Notes: generated from the letters alone by a model not told the origin. 34,990 bases of DNA from Alphaproteobacteria bacterium (GCA_009380075.1 WHSO01000031.1:1-34990), one strand, 5' to 3'; shown: positions 1-8,376, counted from the first letter of the stretch. Numbers and translations are program-made.

Positions 1-24
1 CCCCGCCTCGGGGAGACTGCGGCC

Positions 25-1290
25 ATGACCGAGCCGTCCCCTTCACCTTCCGCACCCGCGGTGGATGTCGCCATCGTCGGCGCCGGCGCCGCCGGGCTGA
101 TGCTGGCCGTCGCGCTGGCGCGCAGCGGCGTCGGAGTCGCCGTGATCGATCGCCGGGACCCTATGCCGAGGGAAAATGGAGCGGCGGATGAGGGACCATC
201 GGACGGGAGGGTATTCGCGCTGTCGGCGGGCTCGCGCCGGGTGCTGGAGGGGCTCGGCTTGTGGGCGGAGCTGGCCGCCGGCGCCGCCCCGGTCAACGAC
301 ATCCTGGTCAGCGACCGCGCCGGGCCGCCGCTGGTGCGCTTCGACCACGCGGAGATGGAGGCCGGCCCCCTCGGCCATGTGGTCGCGGCCGATGCTCTGC
401 AGCGCGTCTTCGCCGATGCGGCGCGGCGGCAGCCGGGCCTACGCCTTCTCGCGCCCGCCGAACTGGAGGGGATCGTGGTGGGAGCGGACAGCGTCCGCCT
501 CACGTTTGCCGATGGCGGCACGCTCGACGCGCGGCTCATGGTCGGCGCCGACGGTCGCCAGTCGATGGTGCGCGACGCAGCCCGCATCAACGTCTCCGAA
601 TGGACCTACGACCAGACCGCCATCGTCGTCACCATCACCCATGCCCGCCCCCACGACGGCGCGGCGGAGGAACGCTTCCTCGCCGGCGGCCCTTTCGCCG
701 TCCTGCCGCTCTCCGACGGGCCGGACGGGTCGCACCGGTCATCCATCGTGTGGACGGAGCCCGCCGCCCGCGCCGCCGATCTCGTGCAGCTCGCAGCCGA
801 CGATTTCGATGCGGAACTCGCGCGACGGCTCGGATCGCGCCTCGGTGCCGCGCACGCCGTCGGCGCGCGCTGGACTTATCCGCTGGCGCTGTCGCTGGCC
901 GAGAGCTACGTCGGCAACCGCGTCGCCCTGATCGGCGATGCCGCTCACGCCATCCATCCCATCGCCGGGCAGGGCCTCAACCTCGGCATCCGCGACGCCG
1001 CCGCGCTGGCCGAGGTGATCGTCGATGCCCACCGCCTCGGCCTCGACATCGGCATGACGACGGTGCTGCTCGACTTCGAGCGCTGGCGCCGGTTCGACAA
1101 CACCTGCCTTGCCGCCGCGACCGACCTGCTCAACCGTGTCTTCGGCATCGGCAACGCGCCGTTCGGTGCTTTGCGCCGTGTGGGAATGAAGGTGCTCGAC
1201 CGCACCGGCGCGGCGCGGCGGCTGTTCATGCTGGAAGCGATGGGCCTGAACGGCGACCTGCCGCGCCTCGTGCGCGGCGAACCGCTTTAG
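25..1290 (+). CDS. UbiH/UbiF/COQ6-family FAD-dependent ubiquinone biosynthesis hydroxylase
   Basis: A 421-residue flavoprotein monooxygenase expected to hydroxylate the aromatic ring of a ubiquinone precursor using FAD, NAD(P)H and O2. The N-terminal Rossmann fingerprint G19-x-G21-x-x-G24 follows a hydrophobic strand. The second FAD motif lies at V173-G-A-D-G-R178, and the C-terminal GD motif is I303-G-D-A-A-H308 followed by P-I-A-G-Q-G-L-N-L-G. This is the usual order for the UbiH/COQ6 family, and the length is normal. The ATG is preceded by GGGAG about nine bases upstream. Which ring position it acts on (UbiH, UbiF, UbiI or UbiL type) cannot be read from motifs. The gene upstream lies outside the window. 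Confidence 0.93.
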   Translation: MTEPSPSPSAPAVDVAIVGAGAAGLMLAVALARSGVGVAVIDRRDPMPRENGAADEGPSDGRVFALSAGSRRVLEGLGLWAELAAGAAPVNDILVSDRAGPPLVRFDHAEMEAGPLGHVVAADALQRVFADAARRQPGLRLLAPAELEGIVVGADSVRLTFADGGTLDARLMVGADGRQSMVRDAARINVSEWTYDQTAIVVTITHARPHDGAAEERFLAGGPFAVLPLSDGPDGSHRSSIVWTEPAARAADLVQLAADDFDAELARRLGSRLGAAHAVGARWTYPLALSLAESYVGNRVALIGDAAHAIHPIAGQGLNLGIRDAAALAEVIVDAHRLGLDIGMTTVLLDFERWRRFDNTCLAAATDLLNRVFGIGNAPFGALRRVGMKVLDRTGAARRLFMLEAMGLNGDLPRLVRGEPL

Positions 1291-1388
1291 GTGGGTAGGA
1301 ACGTGCGGCGCTTCTTTATCGCCATTGCTGAGGGAAGATTACAATTGCCCCTTACAGCTCCCTTGGACGCGAAAGTTCGTGGTCATGT

Positions 1389-1778
1389 GTGCGGTTGGAG
1401 ACTTGGGTGAGACGCCTGTCTTACCTTAAGGCCGCTCTCTGGGGCGGTGCGCTTCTTCTGTCGATCGCCGCCCTATTGGTGATTGCGATTGAGACCTGCA
1501 ATTATTTCACCGAATCCTGCCAAGAGGGACTGTCTGCTCTCACCAGAATTTCTTTTCTTACCCATCCGATAGCAGAACGTCTGTATCGCGAGATCGTTCT
1601 TGCTTTCTTTCTTGGTGAAAGTCGCTCTTTGCATCCGTGGAGTCCCTCTGCGCTGGAGGTAATCCTTTACTATGGCCTACACTTGTTGGAGGCCTTCTTC
1701 TATGGACTCATTCTCGGCCTCCTCGCGAGGATTCTGCTTCCATGGGTGACGAGGCCCGTGAATTTCTGGCGGGGTTAG
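1389..1778 (+). CDS. hypothetical low-GC membrane protein
   Basis: A 129-residue protein that I do not recognise. A hydrophobic segment spans roughly residues 13-35 and a longer one residues 88-118, which could be one or two helices. Residues 60-75 look amphipathic, and two cysteines (C37, C44) lie just after the first helix. Base composition falls to about 50 % G+C (42 % in 1501-1560), far below its neighbours, with T- and A-ending codons they avoid. This suggests a recent acquisition or an orphan gene. The start used is GTG 1389; a GTG at 1407 is an alternative, and neither has a strong ribosome site. The TAG stop abuts the TAG stop of the opposing DUF971 gene with no gap. Confidence 0.55.
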   Translation: MRLETWVRRLSYLKAALWGGALLLSIAALLVIAIETCNYFTESCQEGLSALTRISFLTHPIAERLYREIVLAFFLGESRSLHPWSPSALEVILYYGLHLLEAFFYGLILGLLARILLPWVTRPVNFWRG

Positions 1779-2159
1779 CTACTGCGGCTCCCGGCCGAGG
1801 CCCTGCGCTTCAAGGCCGCGGAGGTAATCGGCCCAGCGCTTGTCCTTCTCCTCGCCCAACTCGCGCAGGTAGGCCCAGGAAAAGATGCCGGTGTCGTGGC
1901 CGTCGTCGAAGACGATGCGGACGGCGTAGTTGCCCACCGGTTCCAGCTTTGCGATACCGACCCGCGCCTTGCCGGGCACGATGATCCTCTGGCCCGGGCC
2001 GTGGCCCTGGACCTCCGCCGACGGGCTTTCGACGCGCAGGTATTCGGCCGCGAAGGAATGGCGGATGCCGTCGGTGAAGGTGACGTCGAGGCGCGCCTCG
2101 GCGCGGTTGAGCCTGAGCTCCTCGACCTCGGGTGAACGGAAATGGGCGGGGCCGGACAT
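1779..2159 (-). CDS. DUF971 (gamma-butyrobetaine hydroxylase-like N-terminal) protein
   Basis: A 126-residue single-domain protein of the DUF971 / GBBH-like N-terminal family, which is found alone in bacteria and fused to 2-oxoglutarate oxygenases in eukaryotes. It carries the typical strand pattern, with 'LRLNRAEARLDVTFTDG' near the N-terminus, 'SFAAEYLRVESP' in the middle, and 'YAVRIVFDDGHDTGIFSWAYL' split around residues 78-99. The H-D-T-G-I-F-S-W segment is characteristic. The exact role is unknown; iron-sulphur or iron-related functions have been proposed for relatives. It starts eight bases after the Trm112-like gene stops, so it is probably the last gene of the ybbN operon. Confidence 0.88.
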   Translation of the reverse strand: MSGPAHFRSPEVEELRLNRAEARLDVTFTDGIRHSFAAEYLRVESPSAEVQGHGPGQRIIVPGKARVGIAKLEPVGNYAVRIVFDDGHDTGIFSWAYLRELGEEKDKRWADYLRGLEAQGLGREPQ

Positions 2160-2167
2160 CCCCAGCC

Positions 2168-2377
2168 TCAGGCGGGCGGCTTGCCCTTGCCGGTCTCGAC
2201 CGGGCGTGCCTCGTCCACCAGCATGATCGGGATACCGCCGCGGATGGGGAAGGCGAGGCCGGCCTTCTCCGAGATCAGCTCGGCCTTCTCGCGGTCGTAG
2301 GTTAGCGGTCCCTTAGTGACGGGGCAGACCAGGATTTCGAGCAGCTTGGGATCGACCTCATTGGCCGTATCGGTCAT
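2168..2377 (-). CDS. Trm112-family small protein (YcaR-like)
   Basis: A 69-residue protein of the Trm112p family. The pattern '[14 protein letters not shown]' followed by '[21 protein letters not shown]' matches bacterial YcaR-type members, in which the zinc cysteines of eukaryotic Trm112 are mostly lost; one C remains in the VCP segment. Eukaryotic and archaeal Trm112 is an obligate partner and activator of several methyltransferases. The bacterial role is less clear and I do not assign a partner. The ATG at 2377 (A-A-A-G-G eight bases upstream) is preferred over an in-frame GTG at 2386. It sits between the LON-domain and DUF971 genes in a tight leftward operon. Confidence 0.87.
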   Translation of the reverse strand: MTDTANEVDPKLLEILVCPVTKGPLTYDREKAELISEKAGLAFPIRGGIPIMLVDEARPVETGKGKPPA

Positions 2378-2405
2378 CGGACGCACCTTTCCTCGGTTCC
2401 TCGGT

Positions 2406-3095
2406 TCAGTGGCGGGTGCCTTCGGAAGTGTCGGGCAAGCCCGCCGACATTTCCAGCAGGCTGGTCAGCACCTCGGCGCGGGCGGGCAGTGCCTTGGCCT
2501 CCAGCAGCGCCTGCTTCTCCGACGGGTCGAACGGGCAGCCCATGGCGAGCGAGGTCACCAGCATGCGGTCGCCCATGTCGCGGATCGCCTTCCAGTTGGG
2601 ATCGATCTTGTGCGCCTTGAAGTACTGCTCCAGCGCGGCGAGCAGGCGGTCGCGGTCGAACTGGCCGCGCCGGTACTCTTCCTCCATGTCGGCCTCGAAC
2701 GCCGACCAGTCGGGCCGCACCCGGCGGTAGCCGCGGACCATGTCGAGCTCCTCGGCGACGCGGAAGCGCAGGATGCCGGCGAGCGTGATCATGTAGCGCC
2801 CGTCGCGGGATTCGGCGAACTGCACGAGGCGCCCGGCGCAGCCGGTCTCGTACAGCGCCGGCCCGTTGCTGCCCGCGGCGGCGATGCTGTCGGCGTCGTC
2901 GGCGCCGGTCGGCTGGATCATGCCGATCATGCGATGGTCGGTCTTGAGCACGTCGGCCGTCATGGCGAGGTAGCGGTCCTCGAAGATGTTGAGCGGCAGC
3001 GATCCCCGCGGCAGCAGCAGCACGCCGGCGAGGGGGAAGATCGGAATGACGTCCGGCAGGTGGCTGAACTCGGGCGCGAAAGGTTGCCGGGCCAT
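2406..3095 (-). CDS. LON peptidase substrate-binding (LonN) domain protein
   Basis: A 229-residue protein made only of the N-terminal substrate-binding domain of Lon. The family hallmark '[19 protein letters not shown]' followed by 'NIFEDRY' lies near the N-terminus, and later comes '[17 protein letters not shown]' with a helical C-terminal half. There is no AAA+ or serine-lysine protease domain, so it is not a protease itself. A role in binding or delivering substrates is inferred only from the domain. The start is placed at ATG 3095 because GAGG lies five bases upstream. A TTG at 3110 would extend it but would overlap ybbN and has no such signal. With this start the gene begins seven bases after the ybbN stop. 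Confidence 0.9.
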   Translation of the reverse strand: MARQPFAPEFSHLPDVIPIFPLAGVLLLPRGSLPLNIFEDRYLAMTADVLKTDHRMIGMIQPTGADDADSIAAAGSNGPALYETGCAGRLVQFAESRDGRYMITLAGILRFRVAEELDMVRGYRRVRPDWSAFEADMEEEYRRGQFDRDRLLAALEQYFKAHKIDPNWKAIRDMGDRMLVTSLAMGCPFDPSEKQALLEAKALPARAEVLTSLLEMSAGLPDTSEGTRH

Positions 3096-3102
3096 CGCCG
3101 CC

Positions 3103-4080
3103 TCACGCAAAGAGGATGGCCGAAAGCCGCTGGCGACCCTCGATGGTGAGCGGGTCCTGGGGGCCCCAGGCCTCGAACATCTTGACCAGTTGCTTGCGCG
3201 CGGCGGAATCGTTCCAGTCGCGCTTGCGCCGGACGATCTCGATCAACTGGTCGACCGAGGCTTCGCGCCGGTTGGCGGCGAAATGGGCGAGGGCGAGATC
3301 GTAGCGGGCCTGCAGGTCCGTCGGATCGGCCGCGACTTTGGCCTCGAGCGCCGCCGCCTCGCCGGTCAGGGCGGCGCCCGCGGCGTGCAGTTCCAGGGCC
3401 GCCCGCGCCGCCGCGGCGTCGGGGTGGTTGGCCGCCGTTTCGGGCAGCGAATCGAGAAGACCCTGGGCCGCCTCGGTCTCGCCCGAAGCGATATAGCAGC
3501 GCGCCAGCCCCGCCAGCGCATCGACGTTCTTCTCGTCGTGCTGCAGGACTTCCGAATAGAGGCTGAGGGCGCCGCCGTCGTCGCCCTTCTCGAGCAGGGC
3601 GCGCGCATCGGCCACCATTTTTGCGAGGTCGGGCCCGCCGTCGCCGGGCGTGCCGCCTGCGGCGGCGATCACGTTGTCGATGAAGGCCTTGACCTGGCTT
3701 TCGGGGATGGCCCCGGCGAAGCCATCGAGGGGGCGCCCGCCGAAGAAGGCGTAGACCATGGGGATCGACTGGATGCGCAACTGGCCGGCCAGCGCCTGGT
3801 TCTGGTCGATATCGACCTTGGCGAGGCGGACCTTGCCGCCGGCCGCCGTGACCAGCTTTTCGAGGATGGGGCCGAGCTGCTTGCACGGGCCGCACCACGG
3901 CGCCCAGAAATCGACGATCACCGGCACGGTGCGGCTCGTCTCGATGACGTCGGCCATGAAGCTGGCGGTGGTGACGTCCTTGATCAGCGGCCCCGCCGCC
4001 GCTGCACTGCCCTGATCGCCCGGGGTCCCCGGGCCCTGTGCCGGTCCCGGGGTGCCGGGACTTCCCGTTGTCGTGCTCAT
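3103..4080 (-). CDS. YbbN/CnoX-type thioredoxin with C-terminal tetratricopeptide region
   Basis: A 325-residue fusion. The first 30 residues are a Gly/Pro/Ala/Ser-rich tail. A thioredoxin domain follows with an intact W62-C-G-P-C66 site. From about residue 160 to the end there are helical TPR-like repeats ('LYSEVLQHDEKNVDALAGLARCY', 'DLQARYDLALAHFA'). This is the architecture of E. coli YbbN (CnoX), a redox-linked co-chaperone that holds clients for DnaK and GroEL. E. coli YbbN has lost the CxxC cysteines, whereas this protein keeps both, so it may be an active oxidoreductase, as reported for some alphaproteobacterial homologues. It is the first gene of the leftward operon with LonN, Trm112 and DUF971 genes; its ATG has AGAGAG upstream. 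Confidence 0.92.
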   Translation of the reverse strand: MSTTTGSPGTPGPAQGPGTPGDQGSAAAAGPLIKDVTTASFMADVIETSRTVPVIVDFWAPWCGPCKQLGPILEKLVTAAGGKVRLAKVDIDQNQALAGQLRIQSIPMVYAFFGGRPLDGFAGAIPESQVKAFIDNVIAAAGGTPGDGGPDLAKMVADARALLEKGDDGGALSLYSEVLQHDEKNVDALAGLARCYIASGETEAAQGLLDSLPETAANHPDAAAARAALELHAAGAALTGEAAALEAKVAADPTDLQARYDLALAHFAANRREASVDQLIEIVRRKRDWNDSAARKQLVKMFEAWGPQDPLTIEGRQRLSAILFA

Positions 4081-4298
4081 CGGTCTCTCTGTCGGCCGGC
4101 GCCGCCGGCACGCTCATTGTACAGGTGATACATAGCGCAGGCAGCCATGGCCCGCGCGGCTCGGAAATGTCACGCTACTAAATGGCCTTTGGAACGAGGA
4201 TGTCAACGCCCCGCCGCCGACGGCGCATGTCGATTCCGCCCCGATTCCGGCGATTTCCGGGCCCCTCGGCGGCCGGGAGCCCGCGCCTATTGGGGGGC

Positions 4299-4326
4299 TT
4301 GCAAAGGGCGCCGCTTTAATTATGAT
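4299..4326 (+). promoter_or_regulatory. predicted sigma-70-type promoter of tRNA-Gly
   Basis: TTGCAA at 4299-4304 and TATGAT at 4321-4326, 16 bases apart, lie 49 bases before the mature tRNA 5' end. The -10 box matches consensus at five of six positions and the local sequence is AT-rich in an otherwise GC-rich region. The rest of 4081-4298, between this promoter and the divergent ybbN start, contains no gene that I can support. Confidence 0.6.
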
Positions 4327-4375
4327 CGCGGGCCTTCCAGCGGCCCCCCGCGCCATTTCCGGGCGGGCCCATCGA

Positions 4376-4450
4376 GCGGGCGTAGCTCAGGGGTAGAGCA
4401 CAACCTTGCCAAGGTTGGGGTCGAGAGTTCGAATCTCTTCGCCCGCTCCA
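4376..4450 (+). tRNA. tRNA-Gly (anticodon GCC), CCA encoded
   Basis: A full cloverleaf can be folded by eye. The 7-bp acceptor is GCGGGCG with CGCCCGC. The D stem is GCTC/GAGC with an AGGGGTA loop. The anticodon stem is CAACC/GGTTG with loop TTGCCAA (anticodon GCC), followed by a 5-base variable region. The T stem is GAGAG/CTCTT with TTCGAAT in the loop. The discriminator T is at 4447 and CCA is encoded at 4448-4450. No integrase or duplicated tRNA end lies nearby, so it does not mark an island here. Confidence 0.98.
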
Positions 4451-4536
4451 GTTTCTTGCCGCAATCCCATCTCGCACCCTGGCGCGGCCGTGGCTTATAG
4501 TTGGTCCCCGGCCCCATGACCGAGGAGTCCGACGCC

Positions 4537-5610
4537 ATGACCGACTTCCGCACCTTCCAGAGCGCGCATCGCGGGCCCGCCCGTCCCGGCGCGCCCGTGG
4601 TCGATCCGGCGGGCTGGATGCCGGAGACGCTGGCTCGCGACGACGCCTGGATCTACCGGCTGAGCGCCGCCGACATCGCCGACGTTCGCGACGGGATCGC
4701 CGCCGCGCGCAAGCGCGGACTCGCCATCGTCGACCTGAACCCGGGCGATTTTCCCTTGCGCCGTTTCGCCGATATCATCGCCGACGTCCGCAACGAGTTG
4801 CGCGACGGCCGCGGCATCGTCATGCTGCGCGGCCTTCCGGTCGCCGATCTCGGCATCGAATCGGCGGCCATGGCCTATTTCGGCATCGGCACGCACTTGG
4901 GCGCTGCGCTGCGCCAGAACGCCAAGGGTCACGTGCTCGGCCACGTCAAGGATCTCGGCGGCGACTACAACGATCCCAAGACGCGCGGCTACCTCACCCG
5001 CGCCGAGATGCGCTTCCATTGCGACCACAGCGATTACGTCGGCCTCTTGTGCCTGCACCAGAGCAAGTCGGGCGGCGAAAGCCGGATCGCCAGCTCCGTC
5101 ACCGTCTACAACCGCATCCTCGAACAGCGTCCCGACCTCGTGCGCGAACTTTGCAATGACTGGTACTGGACCAAGCACGGCCAGGTCTCCTCCGCCGACG
5201 AGACGCCGTGGTTTAGGGCGCCGATCTTCATGTTCGAGCGCGGCGTGTTCTCGGCCCGCGGGCTCGGCGCCTATGTGCTCAAGTCGCAAGGCCTGCCGGG
5301 CGTGCCGCCGTTCACCGCCGCCCAGAAGGACGCGATCCGCATCTACGAGGAGACGGTGCAAGCCTCGGCGGTGGACATCGGGTTCGAGCCGGGCGACATC
5401 CAGCTTCTCAACAACCACGTCATGCTGCACACCCGGCGCGCCTTCGAGGACTGGCCCGAGCCGCACCGCAAGCGCCATCTGCTGCGCCTCTGGCTCACCG
5501 ATCCCGATGCCCGTATCCTGCCGGCCTTCATGCGTGAGGGGATGCTCGGCGAGGGCGTGGCGCTCGACGACGTCACTGCCAGCGCGCCGCTGGATGCCGA
5601 CGCGGCCTGA
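4537..5610 (+). CDS. TauD/TfdA-family Fe(II)/2-oxoglutarate dioxygenase
   Basis: A 357-residue member of the TauD/TfdA clan that couples 2-oxoglutarate decarboxylation to substrate oxidation. The metal site is visible: H161-x-D163 in 'RFHCDHSDYVGLL' and a distal H298 in 'NNHVMLHTRRAFED'. R317 in 'RHLLRLWL' is the expected 2-oxoglutarate carboxylate ligand. Members of this group include enzymes acting on taurine, carnitine precursors and unknown small acids, so the substrate is not assigned. ATG 4537 is chosen because GAGGAG precedes it by about ten bases; in-frame starts at 4501 (TTG) and 4516 (ATG) are weaker. It is a single gene between the tRNA and a convergent transporter, with no sulphonate transporter beside it. 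Confidence 0.9.
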   Translation: MTDFRTFQSAHRGPARPGAPVVDPAGWMPETLARDDAWIYRLSAADIADVRDGIAAARKRGLAIVDLNPGDFPLRRFADIIADVRNELRDGRGIVMLRGLPVADLGIESAAMAYFGIGTHLGAALRQNAKGHVLGHVKDLGGDYNDPKTRGYLTRAEMRFHCDHSDYVGLLCLHQSKSGGESRIASSVTVYNRILEQRPDLVRELCNDWYWTKHGQVSSADETPWFRAPIFMFERGVFSARGLGAYVLKSQGLPGVPPFTAAQKDAIRIYEETVQASAVDIGFEPGDIQLLNNHVMLHTRRAFEDWPEPHRKRHLLRLWLTDPDARILPAFMREGMLGEGVALDDVTASAPLDADAA

Positions 5611-5658
5611 GCGGCACCCGGGTATCCCGTTCCATCGTTCCTGGCGGAGCGTTCTACC

Positions 5659-6633
5659 TCACGGCCAGCGCCATTCGAGGAAGACGCGCGGCAACTCGAT
5701 GTATTCGGCGACGAAGTCGATCGAAATCGTCAACGCCACCGCGCCGGCGATGGAGACGACCGTACCGACCGCGAGGCGCAGGTTCAGCACCTCGTGCCCC
5801 GGGTTGAGCAGGGTCGAGAAGATGATGCGGAAGATGCCGGTGAGCCGCTGGATCGGCGTCACCACCGTGACCGGCGCGATGGCCAGTGCGAGATAACGGA
5901 ACATCTGCGCCAGGAAGGCGAAGAAGCCGGAGTTGACGAACCACGGCAGCGCCCGGCGGTCGACCATGAGGATATGCGCGAGCCGGCCCCTGGGAATCAG
6001 AAACAGGAGGAAGAACAGCGTCGCCGCCGTGTAGGACACCAGCCCGGCGGCGAAGGGCGCGCTGGTGCCGGAAAGCCCGAGCTTGACCAGGATGGGCGAG
6101 AGGCCGTAGCCGGTCGCCGACAGGAGGGCGAAGGTCATCCCTTCGGCGATCTTCGGCTCGAACGGCGCCGTGCCGTCGGCGGCGGCCTTCACCGGCGCCT
6201 TCTTGTTGCGTGCCGTCGGCACCGCGATCGCGCTGCCGCCCAGGATCATCACCAGCCCCGCGATCTTGAGCGGCGTCAGATATTCGTCCAGCACCCACAT
6301 GGCGGCGCCGAGCGCGACGATAAGGTTTGTGCTCTGCACCGGCGACGACAGGTTGCTGCCCATTGCCTTGATCGAACGGTAGCCGCAGTAGCGCCCCCAG
6401 ACGAAATGGAGGATCCCGGCAGCGGCGAGGTAAAGGAGGTTGAGCCCGCCGAAATCGCCGAGGGCGCCGAGCTGCCCGGCGAGCACCGTGCCGATGAAGA
6501 ACAGCGGCACGCCCAGCGGCACCGTTACCGAAAGGGCCTGGAACACCGAGGTGTTGATGACGCCGCGGCGCAGCGTCGCATTGTTGAAGGCGAAGGTGGC
6601 GGCCGACAGGACCGCGAACAGGGCGCCGAGCAT
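5659..6633 (-). CDS. EamA-family (DMT superfamily) transporter
   Basis: A 324-residue inner-membrane protein with about ten hydrophobic segments arranged as two EamA repeats. It begins 'MLGALFAVLSAATFAFNNA', and each half contains the usual short hydrophobic helices separated by tight turns. A basic cytoplasmic loop ('ARNKKAPVKAAADG') separates the halves near residue 145. DMT family members export or import small metabolites such as amino acids or nucleosides; the substrate cannot be deduced. It lies downstream of phoD on the same strand, but a 111-base gap with a strong hairpin separates them, so it is probably a separate transcription unit. Confidence 0.88.
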   Translation of the reverse strand: MLGALFAVLSAATFAFNNATLRRGVINTSVFQALSVTVPLGVPLFFIGTVLAGQLGALGDFGGLNLLYLAAAGILHFVWGRYCGYRSIKAMGSNLSSPVQSTNLIVALGAAMWVLDEYLTPLKIAGLVMILGGSAIAVPTARNKKAPVKAAADGTAPFEPKIAEGMTFALLSATGYGLSPILVKLGLSGTSAPFAAGLVSYTAATLFFLLFLIPRGRLAHILMVDRRALPWFVNSGFFAFLAQMFRYLALAIAPVTVVTPIQRLTGIFRIIFSTLLNPGHEVLNLRLAVGTVVSIAGAVALTISIDFVAEYIELPRVFLEWRWP

Positions 6634-6662
6634 CGGGGGGTGGACCGGGTTTTGTTATCGTT

Positions 6663-6688
6663 GGTTCGCCGCCGAGTATCGGCGAACC
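6663..6688 (-). terminator. 9-bp perfect hairpin between phoD-like gene and EamA gene
   Basis: GGTTCGCCG (6663-6671) pairs with CGGCGAACC (6680-6688) around an eight-base loop. It lies 57 bases after the phosphatase stop on the minus strand. There is no run of T after it on either strand, so it may be a terminator helped by other factors, an RNA-stabilising 3' end, or a leader element of the EamA gene. Confidence 0.45.
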
Positions 6689-6744
6689 GGCCCACGCGGC
6701 AAAGGAAAAGGTTGCGGGGCCAGGCTGGTCCGGAAAAGCGTCGG

Positions 6745-8313
6745 TCAGGCGCGGGCGACGAGCGGCCGCCCCGCCTCGACGGCGAACGAAGCCTGGGTGC
6801 GGATCGGCGCGGCGCGCACGGTGACCCGGTCCACCACCCGCATGTCGGCGCGCCAGACCGCGTCGGTGATGTCGTGGCGCACGTAACCGCGCAGGGCACT
6901 GGCGAAGCGCAGGTGCGGATTGTCGCGCAGCAGGGCGCTCAGCCTCTTGCTCCGTTCACGGCCGTCGCCGTTCGATGAGATCGACGTATTCAGAAACTCG
7001 ACGGCCACGGGCGGTGTTTCAGGGCGGGAAAAATCGGGCCGCAGTTCGGCAACGATGTGGCGGTGGAAATCACCCGACAGGACGACGGGATTGCGGACAC
7101 GGGCTTCGGCGAGGAACGTGAGCAAGCGCTGCCGCGGCACCTGGTAACCGTCCCATTTGTCCGTGTCGAAGCGTCGGGCCTCGGGGTCGCGGTCGCGGTC
7201 GAGCTCGGCCATCAGCACCTGCTGGCCGATCACGTTCCACCGCGCCGGCGAACCGGTGAGCTGGCCGCGTAGCCAGTGTTCCTGCGCGGTTCCCAGCATC
7301 CGGGCGTGCGGGGACATGGCGCCGTCGCACAGCGGCACGACCTTCCCGCAGGGCTGGTCGGTGCGGTACTGGCGCGTGTCGCACAGATTGAGCCGCACCA
7401 GCCGTCCGAAACCGAGCGTGCGGTAGCTCGGCATGTTTTCCGCCACCGGCGCCGGTGCGCGCAGCGGCATGTGCTCCCACCACGCCTTCAATGCGGCCGC
7501 GCGGCGGGTCCTGAAGGCGGCGCCATCGTTCCCCATACCGTCCCTGTCGTCGGCCCAGTCGTTGGCAACCTCGTGATCGTCGAAGACGACGGCGAAGGGA
7601 TGGGCCGCATGCGCCAGCTTCAGGTCCGGGTCGGACTTGTAGAGAGCGTAGCGCAGCCGGTACTGCGCCAGAGTCACGCACACATGCGGCGAATGCAGGC
7701 GCACGTGCTCGGGCCGGTTCCGTCCTGCCCCCTCGTAGATGTAATCGCCGGTGTGGACGACGACGTCGAGATCTTCGTCGGCCAGGTGACGGTAGGCGGT
7801 ATAGAAGCCGTCCTCGTAGTGCTGGCAGCCGACCTGGCCGATCCGCACGGCCTGCAGCGCCGCCCCGGGCGCCGGTGCCGTGCGGGTGCGCCCGACGGGG
7901 CTGGCGATGCCGCCGGCGATAAAGCGGTAGAAGTACGCCCGCTGCGGTGCAAGGCCCAGCACATCGACATGGACCGAATGGGCTTGCGTGGCCATGGCCT
8001 GGGTCTCGCCCTCGCGCAGGATGCGGGTAAAGCCTTCGTCGTGCGCCACCTGCCAGCGGACGGGAACGGCCTCCGGTCCCATACCCCCGTCGTCGTCCAG
8101 CGGGCGCGGGGCGAGCCGCGTCCACAGCACCACCCGGTCATGGAGCGGGTCGCCGGAGGCGACGCCGAGGGCGAACGGGTCATCGCTGAATCGCCCGCGC
8201 GGCGCCGCGCAGCCGAGGGGGCCGAGCGCGCCTGCGGCTGCCAAGGCCAGCCCGCCGCGGAGCAGGCCGCGGCGGTCGGGGCGGAGGAAAGCGGGAAAAC
8301 GGTCGGATGGCAC
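6745..8313 (-). CDS. PhoD-family alkaline phosphatase/phosphodiesterase with Tat signal
   Basis: About 522 residues. The N-terminus has a twin-arginine signal (R14-R15-G-L-L-R-G-G, then an Ala/Leu-rich stretch to C35), so the folded enzyme is exported by Tat. The phosphatase body has the metal-site motifs of PhoD: 'RIGQVGCQHYEDGFY', 'VVHTGDYIYEG', 'VVFDDHEVANDW', and 'VVLSGDFHRH'. PhoD enzymes use Fe/Ca sites to release phosphate from mono- and diesters outside the cytoplasm. The position of C35 would allow lipidation, but P-L-G-C is a poor lipobox. GTG 8313 with GAGG ten bases upstream is the likely start; an in-frame GTG at 8340 lacks a ribosome site and would place extra residues before the signal. 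Confidence 0.92.
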   Translation of the reverse strand: MPSDRFPAFLRPDRRGLLRGGLALAAAGALGPLGCAAPRGRFSDDPFALGVASGDPLHDRVVLWTRLAPRPLDDDGGMGPEAVPVRWQVAHDEGFTRILREGETQAMATQAHSVHVDVLGLAPQRAYFYRFIAGGIASPVGRTRTAPAPGAALQAVRIGQVGCQHYEDGFYTAYRHLADEDLDVVVHTGDYIYEGAGRNRPEHVRLHSPHVCVTLAQYRLRYALYKSDPDLKLAHAAHPFAVVFDDHEVANDWADDRDGMGNDGAAFRTRRAAALKAWWEHMPLRAPAPVAENMPSYRTLGFGRLVRLNLCDTRQYRTDQPCGKVVPLCDGAMSPHARMLGTAQEHWLRGQLTGSPARWNVIGQQVLMAELDRDRDPEARRFDTDKWDGYQVPRQRLLTFLAEARVRNPVVLSGDFHRHIVAELRPDFSRPETPPVAVEFLNTSISSNGDGRERSKRLSALLRDNPHLRFASALRGYVRHDITDAVWRADMRVVDRVTVRAAPIRTQASFAVEAGRPLVARA

Positions 8314-8350
8314 GGCTTTGCAACCTCGATCCACGGGCACGGTTCACGAC

Positions 8351-8376
8351 ATTGTCGCCAAATTCGTGAATTGTCG
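8351..8376. promoter_or_regulatory. dyad plus direct repeat between divergent phoD and NAD-GDH genes
   Basis: The intergenic region holds ATTGTCG at 8351-8357 and again at 8370-8376 (19-base period). Between and overlapping them is the perfect dyad AATTCGTGAATT at 8361-8372. It is the most AT-rich part of the gap. A regulator site is plausible, but it does not resemble a Pho box (two seven-base repeats 11 bases apart). Confidence 0.3.

Noticed and set aside
1300-1778. Insertion sequence or gene-transfer remnant
   Set aside because: Composition is foreign-looking, but there are no terminal repeats, target duplications or transposase fragments.
4118-4132. TGTA-N7-TACA inverted repeat upstream of ybbN
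   Set aside because: Only four bases per arm; expected by chance, and no promoter fits around it.
4147-4500. Open frame through the tRNA-Gly region
   Set aside because: It translates through the tRNA and its promoter; no ribosome site or family.
4376-5610. tRNA-linked integration site
   Set aside because: No integrase, no repeated tRNA 3' end and no composition change after the tRNA-Gly.
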